This document shows positions 48,832 through 56,737 of a DNA stretch of 60,043 nt, one piece after another. Under the pieces are notes generated by a model. That model saw nothing but the letters and a program-made list of their open reading frames with translations, searched no databases and was not told the DNA's origin. Every line of letters begins with the position of its first letter. The stretch's first letter is position 1. Source of the DNA: a virus. Made by a program: the position numbers and the translations under genes. The DNA lies in the IMG/VR virus record IMGVR_UViG_3300036818_000078, positions 1 to 60,043 of that record; one strand, 5' to 3'.

Positions 48832-49833
48832 ATGGGGGATGCATTAAAACGTTGCAATGTATGTTGTAGAGAGTACCCTGCTACAACAGAGTACTTTCAC
48901 AGAACTAAGGCTATGAGAGATGGGTTTTTCAAGCAGTGCAAAGAATGCAGAGGCAAAGCAGCCAAGTCGTATCACGCAAACCTTGCGCAACGTGAGTCAA
49001 TCCCATTGACTGATGTGCCTTCTGAAAAACGGTGCAATAAGTGCCACAATAGTTTTCCTTTGACAACAGACTTTTTTAACCGCAATAAAACCAATAAAAA
49101 CGGTTTTGCTAATCAGTGTAGGAGTTGCACAGGTAAGGAGAGAAGAAGAAACGCTGTTGTGAGATATAGCAGAGAAGGGTACAAGCTATGTAAGGAATGC
49201 GAAAAAGAGTACCCCGCTACTACTGAATACTTTTACCGTGATAAAAAGGGAAGAGAAGGGTTGCACGGCTACTGCAAAGGGTGCCAAAGCGCAAAGAGAA
49301 CTTTTACTCTTCCTGATGATACTACAGGAATGCATAAATACTGCACGAAGTGTCAAAGAGAACTACCTGCTACTACGGAGTACTTTCATCGCAATAATAT
49401 TGGAAAAGGAGGTATCAACGGTGAATGTAAGGCATGTAAAAAAGCTCATCAACAAAAACCAGAGGTAAAGAGGCGAATTTCTTCTCAAAGGCGTGTTTAT
49501 CGAAACCTCCCTGGTGTGCGAGAGCGACTGCGTGTTTACAGTCACAACAGACGTGCCATCAAGAAAGCCATCCCAGGTACTTATACCTCTGCTCAAATCC
49601 AAGATCAACTGAAGAGGCAAAAGCACAAGTGCTACTACTGTCATAAGCGGTTTCAGAAGATCAAGGATAAACATATCTACCACATAGAGCACACGTTCCC
49701 ACTCAGCAGAGTAGCAGGGACCGACATTCCTGCTAACAGCATCGACTACCTCGTGTTAGCATGTCCGCATTGCAATCACAGCAAGAGTGATAAATTCCCA
49801 TGGGAATGGGCAGAAGGTGGCAGATTGTTATAA
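48832..49833 (+). CDS. HNH endonuclease with four tandem zinc fingers
   Basis: 333 residues. Four copies of a Cys4 finger of the form CxxC...P(A/L)TTxxFxR...G...CxxC lie at about residues 8-42, 67-100, 120-152 and 167-200 (e.g. CNVCCREYPATTEYFHR). A C-terminal HNH nuclease follows: CYYCHKRFQ, HIEHTFPLSRVAG, LACPHCNHSKSDKFPW. The fingers probably read a long target. One matching finger occurs in the 36363-36833 protein. Confidence 0.85.
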   Translation: MGDALKRCNVCCREYPATTEYFHRTKAMRDGFFKQCKECRGKAAKSYHANLAQRESIPLTDVPSEKRCNKCHNSFPLTTDFFNRNKTNKNGFANQCRSCTGKERRRNAVVRYSREGYKLCKECEKEYPATTEYFYRDKKGREGLHGYCKGCQSAKRTFTLPDDTTGMHKYCTKCQRELPATTEYFHRNNIGKGGINGECKACKKAHQQKPEVKRRISSQRRVYRNLPGVRERLRVYSHNRRAIKKAIPGTYTSAQIQDQLKRQKHKCYYCHKRFQKIKDKHIYHIEHTFPLSRVAGTDIPANSIDYLVLACPHCNHSKSDKFPWEWAEGGRLL

Positions 49834-49891
49834 GCAAACAAAATCAGCGCCTAGTCGTAAAGCGAAAGCTAGTTAGAAAGGACATTCTAAA

Positions 49892-50125
49892 ATGAACGAT
49901 TTTGAGGTCAAACTCATGAACATGGACGATGATGAGTATGAGGCATTTCTAGCAGAGTCGGCGCGTTACTGCGTCGAGAATGGACTACCGATGGCAGGAG
50001 AGGCCATGACGCAAGAGATGCAGGACTTGGAAGAGATTGAGAACAAGGACTGCTGGTCGCAAGAGCAGGGCATGCAGGCTCTTGAAGAGGCGATGTGGAA
50101 GAAGTATCAGGAGGACATCTCATGA
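49892..50125 (+). CDS. Small acidic protein
   Basis: 77 residues, AAAGGACATT before the ATG. Strongly acidic and helical (MDDDEYEAFLAESARY). Stop overlaps the next start (ATGA). Could be an inhibitor or DNA mimic by composition, which is speculation. Confidence 0.6.
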   Translation: MNDFEVKLMNMDDDEYEAFLAESARYCVENGLPMAGEAMTQEMQDLEEIENKDCWSQEQGMQALEEAMWKKYQEDIS

Positions 50126-50310
50126 ACGCTTTCATCACGCAGCCTATCACGGCTATCCCTCCTGTACATGTTCTCACAGTGACATGCATGTGTTGCTGGT
50201 ACAGGATGCATCCGACGGCGGAGTATCCAAAGAATTGGAGTAGCACTCTGTGTACGGAGCATAAGGAGTGGTACAGGCAGAGGAAGTCCGGTGGGAAGGC
50301 TGGAAGATAA
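50122..50310 (+). CDS. Small Cys-containing protein
   Basis: 62 residues with CMCCWYRMHPTAE and CTEHKEWYRQ, a possible zinc site. Start overlaps the previous stop. The stop lies within the first of two hairpins at 50293-50365. Confidence 0.55.
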   Translation: MNAFITQPITAIPPVHVLTVTCMCCWYRMHPTAEYPKNWSSTLCTEHKEWYRQRKSGGKAGR

Positions 50311-50365
50311 CAGACAGCCTTCCCTAAGATCGAGCGAGATGCCGACCTTCGAACTCCGGCATCTC
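50293..50365. other. Twin hairpins before the Sak4-like gene
   Basis: GGGAAGGCTG/CAGCCTTCCC (10 bp) at 50293-50324 and GAGATGCCG/CGGCATCTC (9 bp) at 50336-50365. No U-run. Perhaps an RNase processing or leader-control element for the downstream gene. Confidence 0.6.
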
Positions 50366-50414
50366 TAGTGAAATAGTAGCATAATTATTCAAGTAAGGAA
50401 AGCGAGTAAGGATC

Positions 50415-51329
50415 ATGGCATTCAAAAAAGCGGTAAAGTACGGTAGTTTTCTCAGAATGGCAATAGCAGGACCTGCAGGCAGTGGGAAGACTTGGACAGC
50501 TCTTACTCTTGCATCTGTGCTAGCTGGCGAGGGTGAAATTGCAGTTATCGATACTGAGCATGGAAGTGCTTCAAAATATGCAGATCAATTCTTGTTCGAC
50601 ACTCAAGAGTTGACCAATTTCAACCCAAACAACTACATGGCGGCTATCAAGGAAGCAGAGCAGGCAGGCTATGCGGTACTCATCATTGATAGCCTCTCGC
50701 ACGCCTGGACAGGTTCCGGTGGTCTTATGGAACAAAAGGATATCATTGCTAAGCAGAAGTATAGCAACAATGGTTTTTCAGCTTGGTTAGACGCTGGCAA
50801 GATTCAGAATAATCTCGTCAACACCATTCTGAGCAGCAAAATGCACATTATCGTTACTGTCCGCTCTAAGATGGAATACGTTGTCGAGCCTATTAATGGC
50901 AAGCAGACACCTCGTAAAGTCGGCCTAGCACCTGTACAGCGCGACGATCTCCCATATGAGTTCGATGTGTTCGCAACGATGGAAAATGACAATACCATGA
51001 TTGTTGACAAGTCTAGGTGTCCGCAACTATCGGGTCAAGTCATTGCAAAGCCAGGTGCTGAGGTTGCAACGGTGCTCAAAGCATGGCTTGACGGTGAACC
51101 TGCACCAGAGTTGCCTGCGCCAGCCCTAGCACAGGAACCCACTCCGATACCTGCTAGGACTGTCAACCCAGACGGCCCTGCTACAGAGCAGCAAATAGCC
51201 ACTATCGGCAAGCTTCAAAAACAGTTGGGTGAGGAGCCTGCAAACCTAGAAGGGCTTGGATTTGAAGACTGTGCCGCTCTGTTGAGAGAGTACAACCAAC
51301 GGCTGCAAGAGAAACGAAAGAGCGCATAG
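50415..51329 (+). CDS. Sak4-like RecA-fold ATPase (AAA_24), recombination
   Basis: 304 residues. Walker A GPAGSGKT (19-26), IDTEHGSASKYA (45-56), Walker B AVLIIDSLSHAW (87-98). This is the AAA_24/Sak4 single-domain RecA-like pattern. Residues about 225-250 form a Pro/Ala linker, then a helical C-terminus (ATEQQIATIGKLQKQLG). It probably promotes strand annealing or exchange with a partner SSB. Confidence 0.85.
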   Translation: MAFKKAVKYGSFLRMAIAGPAGSGKTWTALTLASVLAGEGEIAVIDTEHGSASKYADQFLFDTQELTNFNPNNYMAAIKEAEQAGYAVLIIDSLSHAWTGSGGLMEQKDIIAKQKYSNNGFSAWLDAGKIQNNLVNTILSSKMHIIVTVRSKMEYVVEPINGKQTPRKVGLAPVQRDDLPYEFDVFATMENDNTMIVDKSRCPQLSGQVIAKPGAEVATVLKAWLDGEPAPELPAPALAQEPTPIPARTVNPDGPATEQQIATIGKLQKQLGEEPANLEGLGFEDCAALLREYNQRLQEKRKSA

Positions 51330-51380
51330 CAAGTAGTCGGGCTGCTCTCTCACGAGGGTGGCCCAGAAAGTGAGTTCGAG

Positions 51381-51527
51381 ATGAGATATCTTATCCTCAA
51401 ATGGTCCATTGAATTGCGAGCCTTGCGTGTTCGCATTATCAGCAGGATTGTAGGTTATCCTACGGGATGTTACGCATGTGGCGATCCATCGTGCTATTCC
51501 TGCAACCTCGTGTATGAGGACGAATAG
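51381..51527 (+). CDS. Small Cys4 protein
   Basis: 48 residues: a basic helical start (LILKWSIELRALRVRIISR) and CYACGDPSCYSC, a zinc knuckle. Weak ribosome site. Before the terminator at 51610. Confidence 0.45.
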   Translation: MRYLILKWSIELRALRVRIISRIVGYPTGCYACGDPSCYSCNLVYEDE

Positions 51528-51609
51528 CGCAAGTAGAGGCTAGGTGGGTTGGCTCAAGTGCCTAAGTGCGTCAAATAGACCAACCCACTGCCATATCATA
51601 GCCAACCTG

Positions 51610-51641
51610 GAGCCTGATGTCAAAGTCAGGCTCTTTTTTTT
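51610..51641 (+). terminator. Rho-independent terminator
   Basis: GAGCCTGA-N8-TCAGGCTC followed by eight T. Ends the 48.3-51.5 kb early operon. Confidence 0.92.
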
Positions 51642-51716
51642 GTGCCCAGAAACAGCTCAATATTTCCGTAAGAAGTTACACAAGGTATCACTTGTCTCAC
51701 CTCTTGTCATCCTATC

Positions 51717-51745
51717 TTGATGTGTATCTCATCCTATGGTAAACT
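51717..51745 (+). promoter_or_regulatory. Probable promoter of the KGG-protein operon
   Basis: TTGATG, 17 bases, TAAACT, about 70 bases before the next gene. Weaker than others in the genome but the only match in the gap. Confidence 0.4.
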
Positions 51746-51814
51746 TGTTCCATCAACGAATATGTCTTCAGGACATAAAGGTAGCACATCGGATGACGTA
51801 ACACGGAGGTAGCA

Positions 51815-52108
51815 ATGTCAGTTGATCAACCGGAAGACGAGCAAGTAGAACGTCCCAAGTCCAATAGAGGCTTTGCATCCATGTCTAAGGAACAGAGAAG
51901 AATTATTGCATCAAAGGGAGGCAAGGCTGCTCATGCGCTTAAAAGAGCACACCAATGGACCCATGACGAGGCGGTGGCAGCAGGAAAGAAAGGTGGTGGC
52001 AGAACATCAGTGACGTATGCAAAACGGGCTGCATTAAGGCATGGTGGCTTTACAGATGAGGAGATACAAGAAAAGCTAGACAGTCTCAACAAGGCTATAG
52101 AGGAGTAA
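51815..52108 (+). CDS. KGG-motif protein
   Basis: 97 residues. RGFASMSKEQRRIIASKGG, AAHALKRAHQWTHDEAVAAG and KKGG are the repeats of the YciG/KGG family of small basic proteins, associated with stress and nucleoid-type functions in bacteria. AGGTAG precedes the ATG. Confidence 0.75.
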   Translation: MSVDQPEDEQVERPKSNRGFASMSKEQRRIIASKGGKAAHALKRAHQWTHDEAVAAGKKGGGRTSVTYAKRAALRHGGFTDEEIQEKLDSLNKAIEE

Positions 52109-52112
52109 AGTG

Positions 52113-52481
52113 ATGAGTGAGAATATTTACCCATTTCAACATAGCCCGTATGAAGACGGTCCTTCACCTGTCAACCCGTTCAAAGATGTCCTTGACATGA
52201 TACGGGATTCACAAGTGAAGGCTGCGAGAATAGTGGAAGCTACAAAGGAGCAAGAGGCAGAGATTATAGAAGCAGCAACACAGAAAGAGGAGTTACACAA
52301 GCATGATTACCGCGTGACAGGCGGGATGTATTTCGCTATACGATACTGCATAAGATGTGGTAAGTCGTGGCGATTGCCACTACGCTATGACGACTTTGAA
52401 GATCCTCCTGTAGCAGAGTGGGAGACGATTAGCGAGCCTGTAGACTTGAGTGTGCCTATTTTACCAGACTATGAGGGATAG
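52113..52481 (+). CDS. Hypothetical protein with zinc site
   Basis: 122 residues from the ATG at 52113. Helical N-terminus, then HKHDYR and CIRCGKSW, a possible HxH-CxxC zinc-binding unit. Unknown function. Confidence 0.6.
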   Translation: MSENIYPFQHSPYEDGPSPVNPFKDVLDMIRDSQVKAARIVEATKEQEAEIIEAATQKEELHKHDYRVTGGMYFAIRYCIRCGKSWRLPLRYDDFEDPPVAEWETISEPVDLSVPILPDYEG

Positions 52482-52484
52482 ACA

Positions 52485-52742
52485 ATGAGCGAAGATATCA
52501 CACAAGATCCTGAGTATCGCAAAGGATACGAGAGAGGCATTGAAGCATACAGAAGAGAACAGTCTCTAGAGGTGAAAGGGTTTCATGCTGGCTACAACGC
52601 ACTCAAGACACCTAAGACTGTAGAGAGTAAAGCTGTCCCTGACAACTCAGAACGAGGCTGGCCGTCTCTCTCAACTCTTGAGGAGAGAATTGACGAACTT
52701 GAGAAGAGACTGAATAAGCTTGAGTGGTACACTGAGGAATAG
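52485..52742 (+). CDS. Small helical protein
   Basis: 85 residues with a C-terminal coiled coil (LEERIDELEKRLNKLE). GYERGIEAYRREQSLE and FHAGYNALK suggest helices. In the same operon as the endonuclease-like gene. Confidence 0.6.
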   Translation: MSEDITQDPEYRKGYERGIEAYRREQSLEVKGFHAGYNALKTPKTVESKAVPDNSERGWPSLSTLEERIDELEKRLNKLEWYTEE

Positions 52743-52748
52743 AGCCGT

Positions 52749-53405
52749 ATGAATGATCCATGGCAGGCTATCAGAGAGCATAATGCTCAATTGCGTCAAT
52801 CCCAATCTAGCAGATTGCAGCAAGTCTCCGATGCGCAGGACCTCAAAAAGAAAGAATTTGAATATCAGCAGGCTATCAGAGAGCAAGCGCGGCGTGAATT
52901 GGAGCAGCGTCAAGCAGAAGCAAGGCGCATTGTAGCGCAACAAGCTACAGACCGCAAAGCTCATAATGAAGCATCTCGCAATGCCCTACTGACTCAATCT
53001 GCTCAAGATTTGAGGATTGCACACCAGAGGAGTCACGACGCACGCCTCGTAGCCAAACAGAACTTACAGGAAAGGCAACAGGTTGTGAGGAATGGCAGTC
53101 CAATTGAAACCGCATTCTTTGAGGCATGGTGTGTAGCATATCCAGATATCACGCTTATTCGTCAACATCAGGTTCTCAAGTATCGACTAGACTTTGCTCA
53201 TCTAGACACAAAAATAGCTATTGAGTTAGACGGTCATAGTTTTCATAGTAGCAGGAAAGACCGCAATAAGGACTACAAGCGACAAAGAGAGATAGAAACT
53301 TTTGGTTGGTCTTTTGTTCGGTTCACAGGCAGTGAGATATTTCAAGATGTGGGTAGCTGTGTAGAGATAGTGGCAAAGCGCATTAAAGAGCATATGGCGA
53401 GGTAG
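52749..53405 (+). CDS. Coiled coil fused to a DUF559/Vsr-like PD-(D/E)XK nuclease
   Basis: 218 residues. Residues 1-110 are a charged coiled coil. Residues about 118-215 form a restriction-endonuclease-like fold: E120, LDFAHLDTKIAIELDG (D and the ExD-like IELDGHSFH), KRQREIETFGWSFVRFTGSEI. The D...ELDG pair gives the metal site expected of DUF559/Vsr-type nucleases. Nothing indicates specificity. Its stop codon lies at the start of the pentamer array. Confidence 0.8.
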   Translation: MNDPWQAIREHNAQLRQSQSSRLQQVSDAQDLKKKEFEYQQAIREQARRELEQRQAEARRIVAQQATDRKAHNEASRNALLTQSAQDLRIAHQRSHDARLVAKQNLQERQQVVRNGSPIETAFFEAWCVAYPDITLIRQHQVLKYRLDFAHLDTKIAIELDGHSFHSSRKDRNKDYKRQREIETFGWSFVRFTGSEIFQDVGSCVEIVAKRIKEHMAR

Positions 53406-53900
53406 GCATGGTCAGGTGAGGTAGCGTCAGGTTCGGTCTGGTTAGGTTTGGAGCAGCATGGTCAAGCTAGGTTTGGCAAGGTAGGCGGGGCACGGTAGGC
53501 ATGGTGTGGATTGGTACGTTGTTGCGGGGTGATGCGTGGCTTGTCTAGGTTAGGTATTGCAAGGTTGGAGCGGTGTGCCAAGGTGAGGAAAGGTCAGGAC
53601 TGGTGAGGTTTGGTACGGCGTGTCTGGGTGAGGATTGGCATGGTTGGTGAGGTTGGGTTGGGCTAGGCAGTGCGCGGTGATGCTAGGCCCGGTAGCGCAT
53701 GGCCCGGTAGCGCATGGCAAGGTTCGGACTGGTTCGGTGCGATTCGGTTCGGCATGGTCCTGTAAGGCATGGTTGGCAAGGTATCGTATAGCGCGGTACG
53801 GTTCGGTATTGCAAGGTATGGCGCAGCATGGTAGGCAAGGGCAGGCACGGTAAGGTTGGGCGGGGCACGGACAGGTATGGCAAGGTACGGTATGGCAAGG
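53401..53900 (+). repeat. Pentanucleotide array (about 100 tandem G(T/C)NNG units)
   Basis: For 500 bases the plus strand is built of 5-base units with GG at each junction, e.g. GGTAGGCATGGTCAGGTGAG. Phase shifts occur near 53485, 53580, 53640 and 53775. A 15-base unit GGCCCGGTAGCGCAT is repeated exactly at 53686 and 53701. Open frames here on both strands are by-products of the composition. Unique in this genome; function unknown (see findings). Confidence 0.95.
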
Positions 53901-53941
53901 TTTTATTTGTTTTCGATTAGTTCAAGGAGAGGTCTAACAGC

Positions 53942-54493
53942 ATGATACGTTCATTTCAGGTTCAAATCACAGGGATTACACCAGTGATCATTAATCGCTT
54001 TCATGAAGAGGCTGCTGAAGAGGCAACTAGTAGTATGAGGTCAGCACGCAAAGAGCGACCAGCCCCACAAGAAGACGCGGCTAGCCGTCTCTATCAGAAT
54101 GGGAATGGCCCGTTCTTGCCTGCTGAGAACGTCAGACAAAGCATCATTGAAGCTGCAAAACGTTTCAAGCTTGGGAGACGGGCTGCTACAACCGACGTAG
54201 CTGCAGCGGTATTCATATCACCTTTTGAGCTTCCACTAGAAGGTGAGTGGCATGTGGACAGTAGAGCAGTCGTTATTCCTGCAACGGGTGGGCGTATCTT
54301 GCGACACAGGCCGATGTTCGATGAATGGAGTGTCAAATTTCAGCTCCAAATTGACACAGACACAGGCATTGATGAGAAGCTTATAAAAGAGGTATTAGGG
54401 AGTGCAGGAAAGCTAGTAGGAATAGGTGATTTTAGACCAGCTCGCAAGGGACCGTATGGCAGATTTAGTATAGACTCTTGGGAGCAAGAGTAG
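53942..54493 (+). CDS. Conserved phage protein with RAMP/Cas7-like features
   Basis: 183 residues, AAGGAGAGG before the ATG. Beta-alpha start FQVQITGITPVIINRF, then LPAENVRQSIIEAAKRFK, HVDSRAVVIPATGGRI, RHRPMFDEWSVKFQLQI and a Gly-rich end GKLVGIGDFRPARKGPYG. The opening strand and closing G-rich loop recall RAMP-type RNA-recognition folds. Homologues of this kind occur in many phages, usually without assigned function; a nucleic-acid-binding role is inferred. Confidence 0.65.
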   Translation: MIRSFQVQITGITPVIINRFHEEAAEEATSSMRSARKERPAPQEDAASRLYQNGNGPFLPAENVRQSIIEAAKRFKLGRRAATTDVAAAVFISPFELPLEGEWHVDSRAVVIPATGGRILRHRPMFDEWSVKFQLQIDTDTGIDEKLIKEVLGSAGKLVGIGDFRPARKGPYGRFSIDSWEQE

Positions 54494-54495
54494 AG

Positions 54496-54783
54496 ATGAA
54501 ACGCTTTGGGCTACCCACATACCCAATAGCTGATGGTATGCTCGTCAGGAAAAGACCACCTGACGAGCTACAGTGGCTTATAGACCACGGTTTCTTCGTG
54601 TCCTGGAGTTATCATCACCTCATTGTAAAGCTTCCTAATGGGATTTACAGGCTTTACCGCAACACGCAGCCAGTAGGACAAATTGAAGCGGAAGCAGCCA
54701 CGCTTGACGAACTGATACGGGACAACAGCGTGCCGATTGCGATGTACCAATGGCATGATGACAGAGGTGAGGATTTGGCATGA
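54496..54783 (+). CDS. Hypothetical protein
   Basis: 95 residues from the ATG at 54496. Mixed alpha/beta (HHLIVKLPNGIYRLYRNTQP). Overlaps the next gene (ATGA). Not recognised. Confidence 0.55.
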   Translation: MKRFGLPTYPIADGMLVRKRPPDELQWLIDHGFFVSWSYHHLIVKLPNGIYRLYRNTQPVGQIEAEAATLDELIRDNSVPIAMYQWHDDRGEDLA

Positions 54784-54905
54784 GTGAGCCTGTAAAAGAC
54801 GCCTTCCTCATCCTCTTCATCATTATCCTCACTGCCGTGTTTATCTACCTTATCATGATGTCAGGTGCTCTAGAGCCATATGATGATGAAAGTGAGAATG
54901 AATGA
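54780..54905 (+). CDS. 41-residue membrane protein
   Basis: One transmembrane helix (AFLILFIIILTAVFIYLIMM) and an acidic end (EPYDDESENE). Start overlaps the previous stop by four bases. Confidence 0.6.
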   Translation: MSEPVKDAFLILFIIILTAVFIYLIMMSGALEPYDDESENE

Positions 54906-55160
54906 ATGATAGGACGATTGAAGCGCGTAGTGAGAAGACACTATATCATCACCTATTTAGTAGCAGTTCTCATCATCATAGGTCAATTCTGCTGTCAAGC
55001 CTATCTCGTATTCACAAATAGCGATAAGACGCTCTACCTTGCTATTCCAACTCTTCTTACAGCTTGGATACTAGCAGCAGCAGAGCAAATAAGGACATTA
55101 GAGACGATAAGAAGAGAAGCGTACCTTGCTGCGATTAGGAGGATCAATAGGCTCAACTAG
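54906..55160 (+). CDS. Two-helix membrane protein
   Basis: 84 residues. Basic N-terminus (GRLKRVVRRHY), then two hydrophobic segments (IITYLVAVLIIIGQFCCQAY and YLAIPTLLTAWILAA). Begins immediately after the previous stop. Unknown role. Confidence 0.6.
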   Translation: MIGRLKRVVRRHYIITYLVAVLIIIGQFCCQAYLVFTNSDKTLYLAIPTLLTAWILAAAEQIRTLETIRREAYLAAIRRINRLN

Positions 55161-55248
55161 GGAAGCATCTCAAGTATATCCGTATGCATGAGATAGAAGG
55201 CAGAATTGGCAGATTGAATGCATGAGATGAGATTGAAAGTATGGGAAT

Positions 55249-55278
55249 TTGACAAACTGCTGAGATGTGAGCTATACT
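55249..55278 (+). promoter_or_regulatory. Integrase promoter
   Basis: TTGACA (55249-55254), 18 bases, TATACT (55273-55278), 46 bases before the start codon. The integrase thus has independent transcription. Confidence 0.8.
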
Positions 55279-55323
55279 GATGTCTGTAAATTTGCGTTTA
55301 ACGACACCAGAAAGGGAAAAGCT

Positions 55324-56241
55324 ATGTCTCAATCTCTCGACACTACGGATTTCTCAGCCTCTTTGCAAAACGCTACAGGTCAGTTATCAAAGAGATCTAA
55401 GCGCATTTATGAGAATGATGCTAAGGTCTTTGCAAAATGGCTTCTTGATTATAATCTAATACCTGATGTGTTTAGCCGTTCTCATGCCATTGCTTACAGA
55501 GCATACCTAGAAGAAACTTACCAGAAAGCAACGGCTAAACGGATGTTATCGGTAGCACGTCGTATCTTTGCAGAGCAGGTTATGAGTGGCAAGAGATCTG
55601 ATAATCCATTCCAGGATGTAAAAGGGTTCACCGTTGCAAACGAGACGACACATACAGCATTGACGAAAGAGCAAGCTAAAGAATTGCTAGATGCTATTGA
55701 CCAATCAACGCTTATTGGGAAACGTGATTATGCTTTAGTCTCTCTTTTGCTACGAACTGGGATCAGGCGTTCTGAATGTGCTGCTCTCGACATTGGGGAT
55801 TTGCAGAATGAGCAGGGCCATACTATAGCAGTCATCCGTCATGGCAAAGGAGACAAAAGGCGCATTATCAAAATCCCTGTTGATGTCTTTCGATCAATCC
55901 AAGTATATATCAAAAGCGTTGATAGAGTGCGTGATCCATTAGATGCTCCGCTCTTTGCTGGTTTTGATCGGTGGCTCCGCTCTACTGGTGAACGCATTAG
56001 CGATAAGCTGATAGAGCGAACGGTCAAATATTATGGCAGGCTCATAGGGGTACCGAAGCTTACACCGCATGGTCTGCGAGCAACATTCATCACGTTGGCT
56101 CTTGAGGCAGGTGCTACCCTCTTGCAAGTCCAATATGCAGCAGGCCATGATGACCCGCGTACTACAGAGCGCTATCAAACGCGAAAGCTGAATTTGGATG
56201 ATAATGCAGTAGACAAGCTAGCGTTCTTGAGCAGGGAGTGA
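55324..56241 (+). CDS. int: Tyrosine recombinase (integrase)
   Basis: 305 residues from the ATG at 55324 (AGAAAGGG upstream). N-terminal SAM-like core-binding domain (about 10-100), then a catalytic domain with R148 (TGIRRSE), K175 (HGKGDKRR), H249 and R252 (TPHGLRATF), H275 (AAGHDD) and nucleophile Y284 (TERYQTRK). All active-site residues are present. Lacks a long arm-binding domain, similar to XerC/D-like phage integrases. A tRNA-like element probably containing attP lies 500 bases downstream. Confidence 0.95.
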   Translation: MSQSLDTTDFSASLQNATGQLSKRSKRIYENDAKVFAKWLLDYNLIPDVFSRSHAIAYRAYLEETYQKATAKRMLSVARRIFAEQVMSGKRSDNPFQDVKGFTVANETTHTALTKEQAKELLDAIDQSTLIGKRDYALVSLLLRTGIRRSECAALDIGDLQNEQGHTIAVIRHGKGDKRRIIKIPVDVFRSIQVYIKSVDRVRDPLDAPLFAGFDRWLRSTGERISDKLIERTVKYYGRLIGVPKLTPHGLRATFITLALEAGATLLQVQYAAGHDDPRTTERYQTRKLNLDDNAVDKLAFLSRE

Positions 56242-56737
56242 AAGAGGGATAAATCAACCTCACCAGATGGCCCACAACTGCCTTTGCCAAGACCAAACGA
56301 TACAGAGTACCTAGAGCACTAGATGGCCTCTGAAGCTTATCCTAGTGTCATATGGTAGAGGTGATATTGTGAGCCCGCTTCACAGGCGGATCTAGCAATC
56401 TCATCTATTTGTACTGATGAGATACTTGTCATGGTGTGTGGACAAAGTGTGAATAGTATTCTATACTAGAATTGATGAGAGAGCAGGGGAATTTCTCCTA
56501 TTCCTTTGGGGAGTGAACGCCTCTTCCATTCAGTTAGACCGTCTCTTGTTTTTATGTCAAACTGTTCTCTCTTCTTATTCGGTATTTACGCATGTCGAAT
56601 GTGTGAATATAAAAGGTGAGGAAGTACCTCACTTGTACCTTGTTCTATATCCTAACCAGCAACTTATCGAGCATACCAATGAGATTGGGTGAGCCGAGCA
56701 TCCAAGTGCTCGGCTCTACTCACAGGAACATCAATCT
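56242..56737. other. Noncoding region downstream of the integrase
   Basis: About 500 bases without a credible gene. It contains a promoter (TGGACA 56439-56444, 17 bases, TATACT 56462-56467), a hairpin GTGAGG-AAGTA-CCTCAC near 56617, and a 10-bp hairpin GAGCCGAGCA/TGCTCGGCTC at 56691-56716. It probably specifies a transcribed leader for the tRNA-like element and may include integrase arm sites. Confidence 0.6.

Noticed and set aside
50336-50365. tRNA T-arm on the minus strand (GAGTTCGAAGG)
   Set aside because: No acceptor, D or anticodon arms can be placed around it; it is simply a hairpin.
53635-53898. Open reading frames on both strands inside the pentamer array
   Set aside because: The repeat lacks stop codons by composition, and the predicted peptides are low complexity.
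53401-53900. CRISPR array
   Set aside because: Units are 5 bases with no constant repeat and spacer structure; no cas genes.
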